41,499 nt of DNA from Rouxiella silvae (GTDB taxonomy: Bacteria > Pseudomonadota > Gammaproteobacteria > Enterobacterales > Enterobacteriaceae), in contig NZ_MRWD01000053.1 in the NCBI RefSeq assembly GCF_002093625.1, forward strand, positions 1 through 41,499, in the 5' to 3' direction. The notes under the pieces were generated by a model. It saw only the letters and a list, made by a program, of their open reading frames with translations, was not told where the DNA came from and searched no databases. The position numbers and the translations under genes are program-made. Positions 17,673 through 26,324 of this stretch are shown here, piece after piece (within the stretch, counting starts at the first letter, position 1; each line of letters starts with the position of its first letter).

Positions 17673-19063
17673 TAAATTCTTTGTCCGATAGGAATTGAAA
17701 GCGGAAGCAGCAGGGTCATTCTGACGCCGCCGTTTGGCGAATGTTCGGCGCTTATCTTGCCACCGTGCGCTTCAACAATATTTTGACAGATGGCGAGCCC
17801 CAAACCGGAACCGCCGCTGGCGCGATTGCGTGAACCTTCTGTACGGTAAAAACGTTCGAAAATGCGCTGCAACTGTTCTTCATTAATGCCCGGCGCTGAA
17901 TCCTGAAAGTAGATTTGCAGGAACTTGTCGCGGCGGGTGGCAATAATCTCCAGTCCACCTCCTGAATCAGTATAGCGCAGGCTGTTTTCCAGCAAATTAT
18001 TAAACAGCTGAGAAAGCCGATGCGGATCGCCAAATAAGGGGGCATTGTCGGGAAGCTGACTTTGCAGCGTCAAGCCCTTGGCATTAAAACGGTCGCGGAA
18101 ACCCGCTTCAGCCAGCTGAATTAGGTGCACCGCGTCCGTTTCTTCTTTACGGTAGGCCAGCGCACCGGCATCGGACAGCGACAACTGATAAAGGTCGTCA
18201 ACCAGTTTGGTGAGCATCGAGACCTCTGACTGTAGCGAGAAAAGCGACTCCAGTGACATTTTTCTAACGCCGTCCTGAATCGCCTCAAGCTCGCCGCGTA
18301 GCACCGCCAGCGGCGTTCTCAGCTCGTGGGAAATATCGGCCATAAACGCCCGCCGCATTTGTTCGTTTTTCTCGAGCGTGATGGCCAATTGGTTAAAGTC
18401 CTGCGCCAGTTTCCCGAGTTCGTCCTGCGTACCGACCTCAACGCGACTGCTGAAATTACCTGCCGCCAGCTGATGTGTGGCCTTAACCAGTCGTTTCACC
18501 GGTGCCAGCATGCCTCGCGACAGCAGCCAGGTTACCGCTGCCGCCAAAAGCGTGGTGAAACCCATGATTATCCAACTGGTGCGGCGCTGTTGCTGATCGA
18601 AGTTGATATCGGCATTGCGCGTTAGCCGTTCGGCGGGCGTGGAGACAACGGTGCCGATAAACGTCCCGTTAACCAACATGATGCGCCCCGACCCCACGAG
18701 GTCATAGGGGATCTCTGACTCAGAACCGGCTATCCGGTGATTGCAGTTATCGAGTATCCAGAATTTTGTACGCCAGCCGACCGGCGGCATGACCTGACCA
18801 TTTTCATCGTTCTGGTCGAAGGTGCGCATCATCTGGTAAATAGCTTTATCGTTATTTCTCACGAAATCCCAGTTTCCGTGCTGCTCGTACTGCTGCTGGA
18901 GGTAGTCGGCAATCATCTCAACCCGCTGCTCATTGCCGTGGCGGATATAATCGATAAATCCACGCTCGAAGCTCATGCGAACGCCCCAGTTCATGGTGAC
19001 CATCACCAGACTGCAGGTCAAAAAGATCGCCAGAAACAGCTTGGCGGTTATACCTGGTTTCAT
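17672..19063 (-). CDS. baeS: Envelope-stress sensor kinase BaeS
   Basis: This 463-residue inner-membrane kinase has a transmembrane segment at about 7-28, a periplasmic domain to about 162, a second transmembrane segment at about 162-182, a HAMP linker, an H-box with His246 ([11 protein letters not shown]), and an ATPase domain ending in [18 protein letters not shown]. It matches E. coli BaeS. Its ATG overlaps the mdtD stop (ATGA), so it is translationally coupled. Known inducers in E. coli include indole, spheroplasting and certain metals. Confidence 0.96.
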   Translation of the reverse strand: MKPGITAKLFLAIFLTCSLVMVTMNWGVRMSFERGFIDYIRHGNEQRVEMIADYLQQQYEQHGNWDFVRNNDKAIYQMMRTFDQNDENGQVMPPVGWRTKFWILDNCNHRIAGSESEIPYDLVGSGRIMLVNGTFIGTVVSTPAERLTRNADINFDQQQRRTSWIIMGFTTLLAAAVTWLLSRGMLAPVKRLVKATHQLAAGNFSSRVEVGTQDELGKLAQDFNQLAITLEKNEQMRRAFMADISHELRTPLAVLRGELEAIQDGVRKMSLESLFSLQSEVSMLTKLVDDLYQLSLSDAGALAYRKEETDAVHLIQLAEAGFRDRFNAKGLTLQSQLPDNAPLFGDPHRLSQLFNNLLENSLRYTDSGGGLEIIATRRDKFLQIYFQDSAPGINEEQLQRIFERFYRTEGSRNRASGGSGLGLAICQNIVEAHGGKISAEHSPNGGVRMTLLLPLSIPIGQRI

Positions 19064-20514
19064 GATTTGCTCGCAGGATCAGCAGAGGCCGCCGCATTGC
19101 GACGGCGGTCTAACAGGGCATTGGTCTGGGATTCATCCGGTACGCGCATGAATATCCAGGCGGGAAGGGCAATGATCAGCGTCATGCACATATAGCAATA
19201 AATAAAGGCGCTGTGCATGGTGGCGCTGCCGGGATCAATCTGCTGGTGGGCAAACAGGCCAATTAGAATACCGGCGACGCTGACACCCAGACTCATTGAA
19301 AGCTGCATAATCATTGACAGCAGGCTGTTGCCGCTGCTGGCGAGACGAGGCGGCAGGTCTTTAAGCGTTAAGGTATTCATCGACGAGAAGCGCAGCGAAT
19401 TAACCATCCCCTGGAAGAACAGCACCACGGGAATCATCCAAAATGCGCCGTAAATAGCGACCAGCGGCATGCACAGTGTGATAACTGAGAGCAGCAACGT
19501 GGCGCTGACTAGCGCTTTACGGTAGCCGAGCTTGTTGACAAGCCGCACGACGATGCGCTTCATTCCCATGCTGCCCAGCACCATAGGAATCATCATCAAA
19601 CCGGCGTGGAACGGCGTGAAACCCATGCCGAGCTGTAAAAATACCGGCGTCATAAACGGCAACATGCCGCTGCCAATACGGCCGAGAAAACTGCCGGTCA
19701 GGCCGATAGAAAAAGTTTTGGTATGAAACAGGCGCAGCGAGAACAAGGCTGAAAGGTTCCCGCGCGCGTGAAGCCAGTAACCGCCGAGTGACGCTACGCC
19801 GGTCACCACCAACGCCGTCAGCATCCACGCCGAAAGACCAAGTCCACGATTACCCTCAAGCGCCAGCGTTAAGGTCGCCATGCACACCGCCAGCATAATA
19901 AAGCCGCTGATATCGAAACGACGAGTCTGCATTTTATAGTTGGGCATGAGCATGACAGTGGCAATAGCACCGGCAAGCCCGACTGGCAGATTAATCAGAA
20001 AAATCCAGTGCCAGCTGGCGTACTGCACCAGAAAACCCCCCAGAGCCGGGCCCATGAGAGGGCCAATCTGGCCGGGCAGCGTCACGAAGGTCATCGCCGC
20101 CATGTATTCGCTGCGCGGCACAATTTTTAGGACCGTTAACCGCCCAACCGGCACCATCATGGCGCCACCAATCCCTTGAAGCACCCGCGACATCACCAAC
20201 TGTTGCAGCGTGGTGGACTGGGCGCAAAACAGTGAGCCTAGGGTGAACAGCACGATAGCCGAGAAAAAGACCCACTTAACGCCGACTTTATCGGCCAACC
20301 AGCCGCTGGCAGGTAGCATCACGGCAACGGTAAGCACGTAGGCAACAACCACACTTTGCATATGCAGCGGATTCTCGCCAAGGCTGGCGGCCATCGAGGG
20401 CAGGGCAGTGTTGACGATAGTGGTATCCAGTGACTGCATAAAGAAGCCGAAGGCGACAATCCATAGCTGCCAGCGTACAGAAATAGGTAGGGTGGTGCCT
20501 GTAGACTCGGTCAT
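19060..20514 (-). CDS. mdtD: MdtD, DHA2-family MFS transporter
   Basis: This 484-residue, 14-helix-class MFS protein has the drug:H+ antiporter-2 signs: [15 protein letters not shown] in helix 1, [14 protein letters not shown], and motif C-like [25 protein letters not shown]. It matches E. coli MdtD (471). In E. coli this is the fourth gene of mdtABCD and does not itself give drug resistance in tests. Here it is the first gene of a three-gene operon with baeS and baeR. The start ATG lacks an obvious Shine-Dalgarno. Confidence 0.94.
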   Translation of the reverse strand: MTESTGTTLPISVRWQLWIVAFGFFMQSLDTTIVNTALPSMAASLGENPLHMQSVVVAYVLTVAVMLPASGWLADKVGVKWVFFSAIVLFTLGSLFCAQSTTLQQLVMSRVLQGIGGAMMVPVGRLTVLKIVPRSEYMAAMTFVTLPGQIGPLMGPALGGFLVQYASWHWIFLINLPVGLAGAIATVMLMPNYKMQTRRFDISGFIMLAVCMATLTLALEGNRGLGLSAWMLTALVVTGVASLGGYWLHARGNLSALFSLRLFHTKTFSIGLTGSFLGRIGSGMLPFMTPVFLQLGMGFTPFHAGLMMIPMVLGSMGMKRIVVRLVNKLGYRKALVSATLLLSVITLCMPLVAIYGAFWMIPVVLFFQGMVNSLRFSSMNTLTLKDLPPRLASSGNSLLSMIMQLSMSLGVSVAGILIGLFAHQQIDPGSATMHSAFIYCYMCMTLIIALPAWIFMRVPDESQTNALLDRRRNAAASADPASKS

Positions 20515-20955
20515 CGATTCGTAATGCCTAATAAAATGAGTGCCTGATTGAATTTTCGTTCACGGCGTTAATTTTGCCTTCATTCACCGGCCCAACACCA
20601 GTAGAAATGTACAGAAGATAAAAGCATTGGCTGGCCGCTGGAGAGAGGTGGCATATTGAACCAACACGGCCAGCGGGGAGCTTAAAGGCCATCCTTGGCG
20701 GTCGATATGACAACAGGCTGATTGTTTTTCTTTTTTATGTGTGCGAGCAGAAATCATTTTTGCATCGTTAACCAGTTTAACGAAGTCTGTAGGTTGAAAA
20801 ATGGAGGAATTAAGGAGTCCTTTTCATTGCGTGACAATTAATTGCAGCGATCATCACTGGGTATTATCAGCGCTGAGGTGCTAAGGTTAATGCTGTGATT
20901 CGCAGACTAATTAAATTCTTCATTCATAATGAGTCATCGGGTAAAGGAGAGCATG
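20515..20955. other. Divergent intergenic region mdtD / aldo-keto reductase
   Basis: No gene is visible in these 440 bp. GCTGGCCG (20630-20637) and CGGCCAGC (20667-20674) form an inverted repeat around a 29-base spacer, and a 10-bp palindrome TCAGCGCTGA lies at 20867-20876 before the reductase. I found no clear BaeR box (TTTTTCTCCAT type) and no piece of mdtC or mdtA. Confidence 0.4.
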
Positions 20956-21912
20956 ATGAGTAAAAGAGAATTGGGTCGTTCCGGTATTAAGGTTCCATTG
21001 CTGACCTTTGGTGGGAACGTATTTGGCTGGACAATCGACCAGTCTACCTCTTTCAGCATTCTTGATGCGCTAGTGGACCACCAGCTTAACTTCATCGACA
21101 CCGCCGACGTCTATTCACGCTGGGCCGAAGGTAATAAGGGCGGAGAGTCGGAAACCATTATTGGCAACTGGCTAAAAACCAGCGGCAAACGTGACAAAAT
21201 CATTCTGGCTACCAAGGTCGGTATGGAGATGGGCGACGGTCAGAAAGGCCTGTCTCCGAGCTATATTAGACAGTCGGTAGAAGATTCGCTAAAACGCCTG
21301 CAAACTGACTACATCGACCTTTATCAGGCACATAAAGACGACGAAGATACGCCGCTGTCCGACACCCTCGCCACCTTTGACGCACTTATCAAAGAGGGTA
21401 AGGTCCGTGCAATCGGCGGCTCCAACTACTCCGCTACCCGTTTTGCCGAAGCGCTAAAAGTGTCCAAAGAGCAGGGCTTGGCGCGCTATGAAACCCTGCA
21501 GCCGGAATACAATCTTTACGACCGCAAAGACTATGAGTCAGGATTGGAAAAGGTCGTGACTGAACACGGTGTCGGGGTGATCAACTATTATTCACTGGCC
21601 AGCGGATTCCTGTCGGGTAAATATCGCAGCAAAGAGGATGCCAGCAAGAGTAAGCGCGGCGCCGGCGTGGTTGATAAGTATTTAAACGATCGCGGGCATA
21701 AAATCATTCAGGCGCTGGATAACGTTGCCGAGAAACATCATGCGTCTCCAACGCAGGTTTCGCTTGCCTGGCTGATTGCTCGTCCAAGCATCACGGCACC
21801 TATCGTCAGTGCCACCTCGATCAAGCAGCTTGATGACCTGGCGCTGGCCACTAAACTGAAGCTCGACAAGCAGGATATCGAGGCACTTGATCAGGCCAGT
21901 GCCTGGGAATAA
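20956..21912 (+). CDS. Aldo/keto reductase
   Basis: This 318-residue NADPH-dependent (beta/alpha)8 oxidoreductase has the AKR catalytic tetrad visible as Asp and Tyr in FIDTADVYS, Lys in ILATKVG, and His in LYQAHKDD, with the cofactor-binding SNYSA and IVSATS segments towards the C-terminus. It is of the YajO/YdhF-like general type; the substrate cannot be told. I choose the second ATG at 20956, six bases after GGAG; ATGs at 20953 and 20929 are possible. It stands alone between yegD and mdtD, where E. coli has other genes, and ends at a good terminator. Confidence 0.88.
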   Translation: MSKRELGRSGIKVPLLTFGGNVFGWTIDQSTSFSILDALVDHQLNFIDTADVYSRWAEGNKGGESETIIGNWLKTSGKRDKIILATKVGMEMGDGQKGLSPSYIRQSVEDSLKRLQTDYIDLYQAHKDDEDTPLSDTLATFDALIKEGKVRAIGGSNYSATRFAEALKVSKEQGLARYETLQPEYNLYDRKDYESGLEKVVTEHGVGVINYYSLASGFLSGKYRSKEDASKSKRGAGVVDKYLNDRGHKIIQALDNVAEKHHASPTQVSLAWLIARPSITAPIVSATSIKQLDDLALATKLKLDKQDIEALDQASAWE

Positions 21913-21956
21913 TGCTTTGAATTGATTCTAGAATTAAATTCGTAAGCCGTAGAAAT

Positions 21957-21989
21957 AAAAAAGCGCCGAAGTGAGTCAGGCGCTTTTTA
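21957..21989. terminator. Bidirectional terminator, aldo/keto reductase and yegD
   Basis: AAAAAAGCGCC (21957-21967) and GGCGCTTTTT (21979-21988) form a hairpin flanked by A and T runs, with an 11-base loop. It can stop the reductase transcript on the plus strand and the convergent yegD transcript on the minus strand. Confidence 0.9.
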
Positions 21990-22058
21990 TTTGGCGGTTT
22001 ATCAAGGTGATAATGCAGAACTGTTATCGCCTGTTCATCAGCGTTTATCGCTACGGTA

Positions 22059-23411
22059 TTATCTAAACAGCGTCTGCGCCCAGCGTGCCAGCCCTGCCGT
22101 AACCGAGCCAAAATCATTGCCGCCCACCAGCGGTATACCCGGCAGCTGGGCCTGCAGCGCAGTGCGCAACAGAGGTGAGCGCGCACTGCCCCCGGTGAGA
22201 TAAATCACGTCCGGCTTAATTTCGCTGCTGGCGAGCGCGAGGCTGACCTGTTCCTGAATGCGCTCCAGCGGCTGAGAAATCGCTTCGCTGAGCTGCTGCT
22301 GGCTGATATTTTCGCTTAGCCCGGCTTCGATGAAGTCTAACGCGGCGGTCACGCTCTGGCGCTCAGACAGCGCAATTTTGCTCTCTTCGGCCGCGCGAAC
22401 CAGACGGTAACTCAGTCGCTGCTGGTGCACCTTCAACAGGCGTTTAACCTGATCGGGATTAGCCGCATCGCGGATCATATCGCGCAGTAAACGGCCGTTC
22501 GCCACACTGTAGAAATCGAGCTGCGCGGGCACGTCGTTGGTTGCTACGGCGTTCCAGTAAGGCAGTGAAGGCATGGCGATGCCTTTCTGCGTTTCGCTGC
22601 CCATGCCAAACTGCGGCGTTAACTGCTTGAATGCGGTCATAATGTCGAGATCGTTACCGCCAACGCGGCAGCCGCTGTGACCCAGCAGGCTGTGCTGACG
22701 CTCGGCCTTATCGCGCCAGCTTGGCCCCATCAGCAGCACCGAGCAGTCGGTGGTTCCCCCGCCGATATCCACGACCAGCACGGTTTTGTCTTCAGTCAAC
22801 GTGGCCTCAAAGTCCAGCCCGGCGGCAACCGGCTCAAACTGGAAGGCGATATCACGGAATCCAGCACGCGCCGCGGCGCGTTCCAAAATACCCTGCGCCT
22901 GGCGGTTGGCCTCTTCGCCACCCATGCCCTGGAAGTTAATTGGGCGGCCAATGACCGTCTGCTCAATAGTCTGTTGTAATACTGATTCGGCCTGACGTTT
23001 AATGTGAAACATCATGGCGCAGACCAGGTCTTCAAACAGGGCTATTTGCTGTGGCTTCAGGCCGTTGGCACCCAGAAACGACTTCGGTGAACGAACGAAG
23101 TAAACGTCTTCCGGGTCTTCCATATAGGTTGCCAGCGCCTGTAGACCAAAATGCACACTGTGAGTATTAACCTGAATATCTTCTTCGCGGTTGAAACTCA
23201 CGCTGCGGCGCAGAAGTTGCTGGTTTTCATCGCTGCCCGTCGGCACCTGCCAGTGGCGATGCAGGCATTCACTGACGGCTTCACGGGTTGGGGCGCACAG
23301 CATGGAGGGTAAATAGCTGTCCCCATTTTCAAGTGCCAAAAGTTCTGCGTTGTTGTCACGCATCACGGCAACGGAGCAATTCGCCGTACCGTAGTCAAAT
23401 CCAATAAACAT
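22059..23411 (-). CDS. yegD: YegD, Hsp70-like ATPase
   Basis: This 450-residue protein, the same length as E. coli YegD, has the actin/Hsp70 ATPase motifs: FIGFDYGTANCSVA (phosphate 1), VLVVDIGGGTTDCSVL (phosphate 2) and VIYLTGGSARSPLL (adenosine). It ends near the end of the ATPase domain, so a classical DnaK substrate-binding domain is missing. Function is unknown. I start at ATG 23411, preceded by GGGGA; the longer frame adds 20 unlikely residues. Confidence 0.93.
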   Translation of the reverse strand: MFIGFDYGTANCSVAVMRDNNAELLALENGDSYLPSMLCAPTREAVSECLHRHWQVPTGSDENQQLLRRSVSFNREEDIQVNTHSVHFGLQALATYMEDPEDVYFVRSPKSFLGANGLKPQQIALFEDLVCAMMFHIKRQAESVLQQTIEQTVIGRPINFQGMGGEEANRQAQGILERAAARAGFRDIAFQFEPVAAGLDFEATLTEDKTVLVVDIGGGTTDCSVLLMGPSWRDKAERQHSLLGHSGCRVGGNDLDIMTAFKQLTPQFGMGSETQKGIAMPSLPYWNAVATNDVPAQLDFYSVANGRLLRDMIRDAANPDQVKRLLKVHQQRLSYRLVRAAEESKIALSERQSVTAALDFIEAGLSENISQQQLSEAISQPLERIQEQVSLALASSEIKPDVIYLTGGSARSPLLRTALQAQLPGIPLVGGNDFGSVTAGLARWAQTLFR

Positions 23412-23708
23412 CACGGTTTCCCCATGCCAAAGAAGGGGGGCGACTTTACCGGAGTCGCTGCCGGCAGGCAAGAAAGAAGTTAAACGGAATTTTTGTGAGT
23501 GTCAGTGCACATGCTGCATAAATAGCATGGCTACAATAAATATTATTCTTAAAATTAAAAAAACCTATGTGTTATTACAATACGAGTAGAATGCTATTCA
23601 TAGTAAATACTTTATTTCACCCAGGTCGTCTAATGCCTTAATGACAAATCATACGATGATGGCGCATCCGGCAAGGCAGTACTCGTTTAAAATAAATGAA
23701 AAGAATAT

Positions 23709-23730
23709 AAAAGCCCCAAGACTGGGGTTT
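23709..23730 (-). terminator. Minus-strand intrinsic terminator
   Basis: CCCCA (23714-23718) and TGGGG (23723-23727) with loop AGAC, flanked by A and T runs; on the minus strand the stem is followed by CTTTTATATT. It may be a second stop for the acyltransferase transcript. Confidence 0.5.
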
Positions 23731-23788
23731 CAATAACAGCATGGACATTTACACGCTGCGGTTTTAATCAAAAAATTGACATGCTTTG

Positions 23789-23823
23789 AAAAAATCCCGC
23801 GAAAGATTTTATCTCGCTTCGCG
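23789..23823 (-). terminator. Minus-strand intrinsic terminator
   Basis: CGCGAA (23798-23803) and TTCGCG (23818-23823) can form a stem that on the minus strand is followed by GGATTTTTT. It lies 206 bp after the acyltransferase stop, leaving an unusually long 3' region or room for a separate small RNA. Confidence 0.5.
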
Positions 23824-24028
23824 ATACTGCGAACATTTAACTTATCGGGTAAAGAGCAATGAAATCTTACTGCCCTGCGAAAAATAGAAAACACATGGCA
23901 CTTTTCCCCGAGTGCAGTAAATGAAAATAGAAGGGATGACCTTATCGACGTTGCTAAGGGTAAAAAGTCTGTTTCTACGTATTTTACCTTTTGTTATCGC
24001 CATGCCTGCCTATGAAGACGCGGCGATA

Positions 24029-24481
24029 TTACAACTCTCTGACCCACCGCGCCGGATTACCGACATAAACACCTTTAACCGTAATGGGTTTCACCACTAC
24101 GCTGCCCGCGCCGATGACGGCACCGCTGCAAATCGTGTCAGTGAGGATGGTAGCACCACTGCCGAGAGTGACGTTATCGCCCAGAACGATGCTCAGCCAA
24201 TTTTCCGCATTGGCGTCGGGTGCGCCGCTTTTGAACAAATCGTTGGCAAAGGTGACGCCGTGCCCAATAAAGCAGTTTTCGCCCAGAGTGACGTTTTCAC
24301 ATAAAAAAGAGTGCGACTGTATTTTACTGCCGCGTCCAATAATGCAGCCTTTTTGTATCTCGACAAACGGGCCGACGAAAACCTCATCCCCTAAGGTGCA
24401 GCCGTAGACGTTAGAGGGCATCATCACCCTGACGTTCTGCCCTGCTTTCACATCCCTTATGCTACATTCAATAATCTGCAT
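24029..24481 (-). CDS. Left-handed beta-helix acyltransferase
   Basis: The 150 residues are almost wholly hexapeptide repeats (VFVGPFVEIQ, CIIGRGSKI, VTLGENCFIGHGV, VTLGSGATI, AVIGAGSVVVKPI, YVGNPAR), the fold of trimeric acetyltransferases such as WbpD-type sugar N-acetyltransferases. It probably acetylates a nucleotide sugar or similar amine, but no polysaccharide genes are nearby, so its pathway is unknown. GGGA precedes the ATG by six bases. It is divergent from alkA with a 61-bp gap. Confidence 0.8.
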   Translation of the reverse strand: MQIIECSIRDVKAGQNVRVMMPSNVYGCTLGDEVFVGPFVEIQKGCIIGRGSKIQSHSFLCENVTLGENCFIGHGVTFANDLFKSGAPDANAENWLSIVLGDNVTLGSGATILTDTICSGAVIGAGSVVVKPITVKGVYVGNPARWVREL

Positions 24482-24542
24482 TATTTTCCCATCGCTCTTT
24501 CCGTGACAGAGTCATTATACAACTTATTAAGGGATCGCCCGC

Positions 24543-25442
24543 GTGCAACCGACAAAATATCTTCTTCCTTATATGCCTCCGTATGACTGGAACTGGATGG
24601 CTGCGTTTCTTGGGGCGAGGGCGCTGGCGGGCATTGAGCATTTTGAAAGCGCGGCGGATGACGACGGTGAGTTAACTCAGATTGTCTATCGGCGCACGCT
24701 GACGGTGGGGCAGGGGAAGAGCGCAGTAAGTGGCTGGATTTGCTGGCGACCTCTTAAGGATAAGCACGCCGTTGAGCTTGAGATTTCTGCTTCGTTGGCG
24801 TCACATCGTGAAGAGGTTAAAAAGCGGGTCAGCAATTTACTGGATTTGGATGCCAATCCGCAGGAGATTGCACAAACGTTGGGCCCATTGGCCGTCGACG
24901 ACGCGGGACTGCGGCTGCCGGGCTGCATCGACAGTTTTGAGCTTACCGTACGCGCGATTCTCGGCCAACTGGTGAGCATTAAAATGGCCGCCACTTTTTG
25001 TGCCCGACTTGCCGCGCTGTGCGGTGAGCCGATAGTCACTCCGTTTGCCAACCTGACTCTGCTGTTTCCTACGCCGCAGCGCATTGCTGCACTCAGCGTT
25101 GAGGACCTGCGCGCTATCGGTGTGCAGTCCAAACGCGCGGCCTGTCTGATTGGTATCGCCAAGGCGGTGCAAAACGGTGAGCTGCCTCTTTACAGCATTT
25201 GCGATGTCGAGCAGGGCATCAGACAATTAGTGGCTATGCCTGGCATTGGTGCCTGGACGGCAAATTACGTCGCGATGCGTGCGTGGGGAGAAAGGGATAT
25301 TTTTCTGCACAGTGACTATTTAATTAAGCAACGGTTTCCAAATATGACGCCAGCGACAATAAATCGCTATGCTCAAATTTGGAAACCGTGGAGAAGTTAC
25401 GCGACGTTACTTATTTGGAATAACCCTAATTGGAAACCATAA
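24543..25442 (+). CDS. alkA: DNA-3-methyladenine glycosylase II
   Basis: AlkA removes alkylated purines and pyrimidines from DNA in base excision repair. The 299-residue protein has the AlkA N-terminal domain (PPYDWNWMAAFLGARAL), GLRLPGCID and RAILGQLVS, the helix-hairpin-helix with MPGIGAWTANYVAMR (232-246), and catalytic Asp258 in SDYLIKQRFP. The residues before the Asp differ from E. coli (HSD against PDD). The start is GTG at 24543 with AGGGA upstream; an ATG at 24573 is the alternative. No ada gene is near, and no Ada box was identified. Confidence 0.92.
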   Translation: MQPTKYLLPYMPPYDWNWMAAFLGARALAGIEHFESAADDDGELTQIVYRRTLTVGQGKSAVSGWICWRPLKDKHAVELEISASLASHREEVKKRVSNLLDLDANPQEIAQTLGPLAVDDAGLRLPGCIDSFELTVRAILGQLVSIKMAATFCARLAALCGEPIVTPFANLTLLFPTPQRIAALSVEDLRAIGVQSKRAACLIGIAKAVQNGELPLYSICDVEQGIRQLVAMPGIGAWTANYVAMRAWGERDIFLHSDYLIKQRFPNMTPATINRYAQIWKPWRSYATLLIWNNPNWKP

Positions 25443-25646
25443 TAATCAATTGTTAAATTTGTTGATAATAAATGTTATCCCATAGTATCCATAAGGATGC
25501 AGTTATTAAATAAATGAAATCCTATTTACATCGACAGAATTTGAAATCAAAAAACCGCACAAAGTGGCCGAAAGTTTTTTAACATTTTAAAGAAATACAC
25601 GTACAATTCATGCGAATCGAAATTTCTCTACTTCATTAGGCTGAAC
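25443..25646. other. Intergenic region alkA / DUF2946 gene
   Basis: About 200 AT-rich bases. I see no gene. A weak stem-like segment with a T-run (about 25568-25583) may end alkA transcription. Confidence 0.3.
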
Positions 25647-26111
25647 GTGTCTTTAATCTTGATCAACTCTTCACGAAGTTTCTCACCCGCGTGGTGGGGT
25701 ATCTTCGCGATACTCATGTTACTGCTTGCTCCTGCTATCTCGCGATCGCTGGAACACTTTAGTATGGGTAATGCAGAGTCGTCTGAAACGACGAACTCGG
25801 TGGCGAGCTTTGTGTCGGGGGCAAACCGAGTCATTGCGACAGGCATCAAGGACCATCAGTCATCAATCTCAGACCAACTTGGCCGCATGCAGATGCAGCT
25901 GAACGCGTCGGCGAATGATGTCTCGGTGCACGAAGATTTATCTTGCTCACATTGCGCATTAATTGACCAGTTGACTATAATCAATGTGGGAAATGTTATG
26001 CTTCAGTGGTCGGGTAAACTGAGTTCTGTTCTACCCAGAGAACGTTTCGATTCTCCGCTGTTTAGTATATTTAAACTGTCGGAGTCTCAACCCCGCGCTC
26101 CACCTTTTTAA
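25647..26111 (+). CDS. DUF2946-type small membrane protein
   Basis: This 154-residue protein has a single N-terminal hydrophobic helix (about 15-32, WWGIFAILMLLLAPAI), then a soluble, probably periplasmic, part with the motif LSCSHCALID (Cys-X2-Cys with an adjacent His). That layout fits DUF2946, a family often found beside copper-related genes; the motif suggests metal binding (inference). The start is a GTG at 25647 with TTAGG upstream and is not certain. It lies 214 bp before cioA in the same direction and may serve metal handling for the oxidase or copper stress. Confidence 0.65.
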   Translation: MSLILINSSRSFSPAWWGIFAILMLLLAPAISRSLEHFSMGNAESSETTNSVASFVSGANRVIATGIKDHQSSISDQLGRMQMQLNASANDVSVHEDLSCSHCALIDQLTIINVGNVMLQWSGKLSSVLPRERFDSPLFSIFKLSESQPRAPPF

Positions 26112-26164
26112 TTAACACCTGCGTTTACACTTACAGACATCGTGTTGGATCCGTAGTAAGCCAT

Positions 26165-26192
26165 AAAGGGTTTTCTACAAAGGATTTTCTAC
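26165..26192. repeat. 14-bp tandem repeat upstream of cioA
   Basis: AAAGGGTTTTCTAC (26165-26178) is followed at once by AAAGGATTTTCTAC (26179-26192), with one mismatch. It lies 133-160 bp before the cioA ATG and could be a paired activator site. Confidence 0.6.
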
Positions 26193-26324
26193 CAAGAATA
26201 TATTTATTTTTATTTTAGTCATTGGGTAACGTGTTGCTTATTTTGCTTCAGGACGCCTGCGACTTTTTTCGAACAAACTGACTGTCTGTCATATGAAACT
26301 TTCTATGCAATCTGAGGTAATGCC

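Larger units (their letters stand above)
23412..24028. other. 617-bp intergenic region with several hairpins
   Basis: No convincing protein gene is seen. The region contains CATGCT/AGCATG arms at 23510-23529, a GCCTT/AAGGC-bounded stretch near 23634-23677 with a GGCGCATCCGGCA core that recalls enterobacterial REP units, and two minus-strand terminators at about 23714 and 23798. An unannotated small RNA on the minus strand between 23800 and 24028 is possible. Confidence 0.4.

Noticed and set aside
20515-20955. Remnant of mdtABC or BaeR box
   Set aside because: Translation of the region gives nothing like MdtA/C, and no sequence close to the BaeR consensus was found by eye.
23634-23677. REP/BIME-like element with GGCGCATCCGGCA
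   Set aside because: The core recalls REP units but the pairing arms are short and no second copy is seen, so it is noted only within the intergenic entry.
23921-24304. 127-codon plus-strand frame
   Set aside because: Largely antisense to the beta-helix acyltransferase, whose hexapeptide repeats show the minus strand is the coding one.
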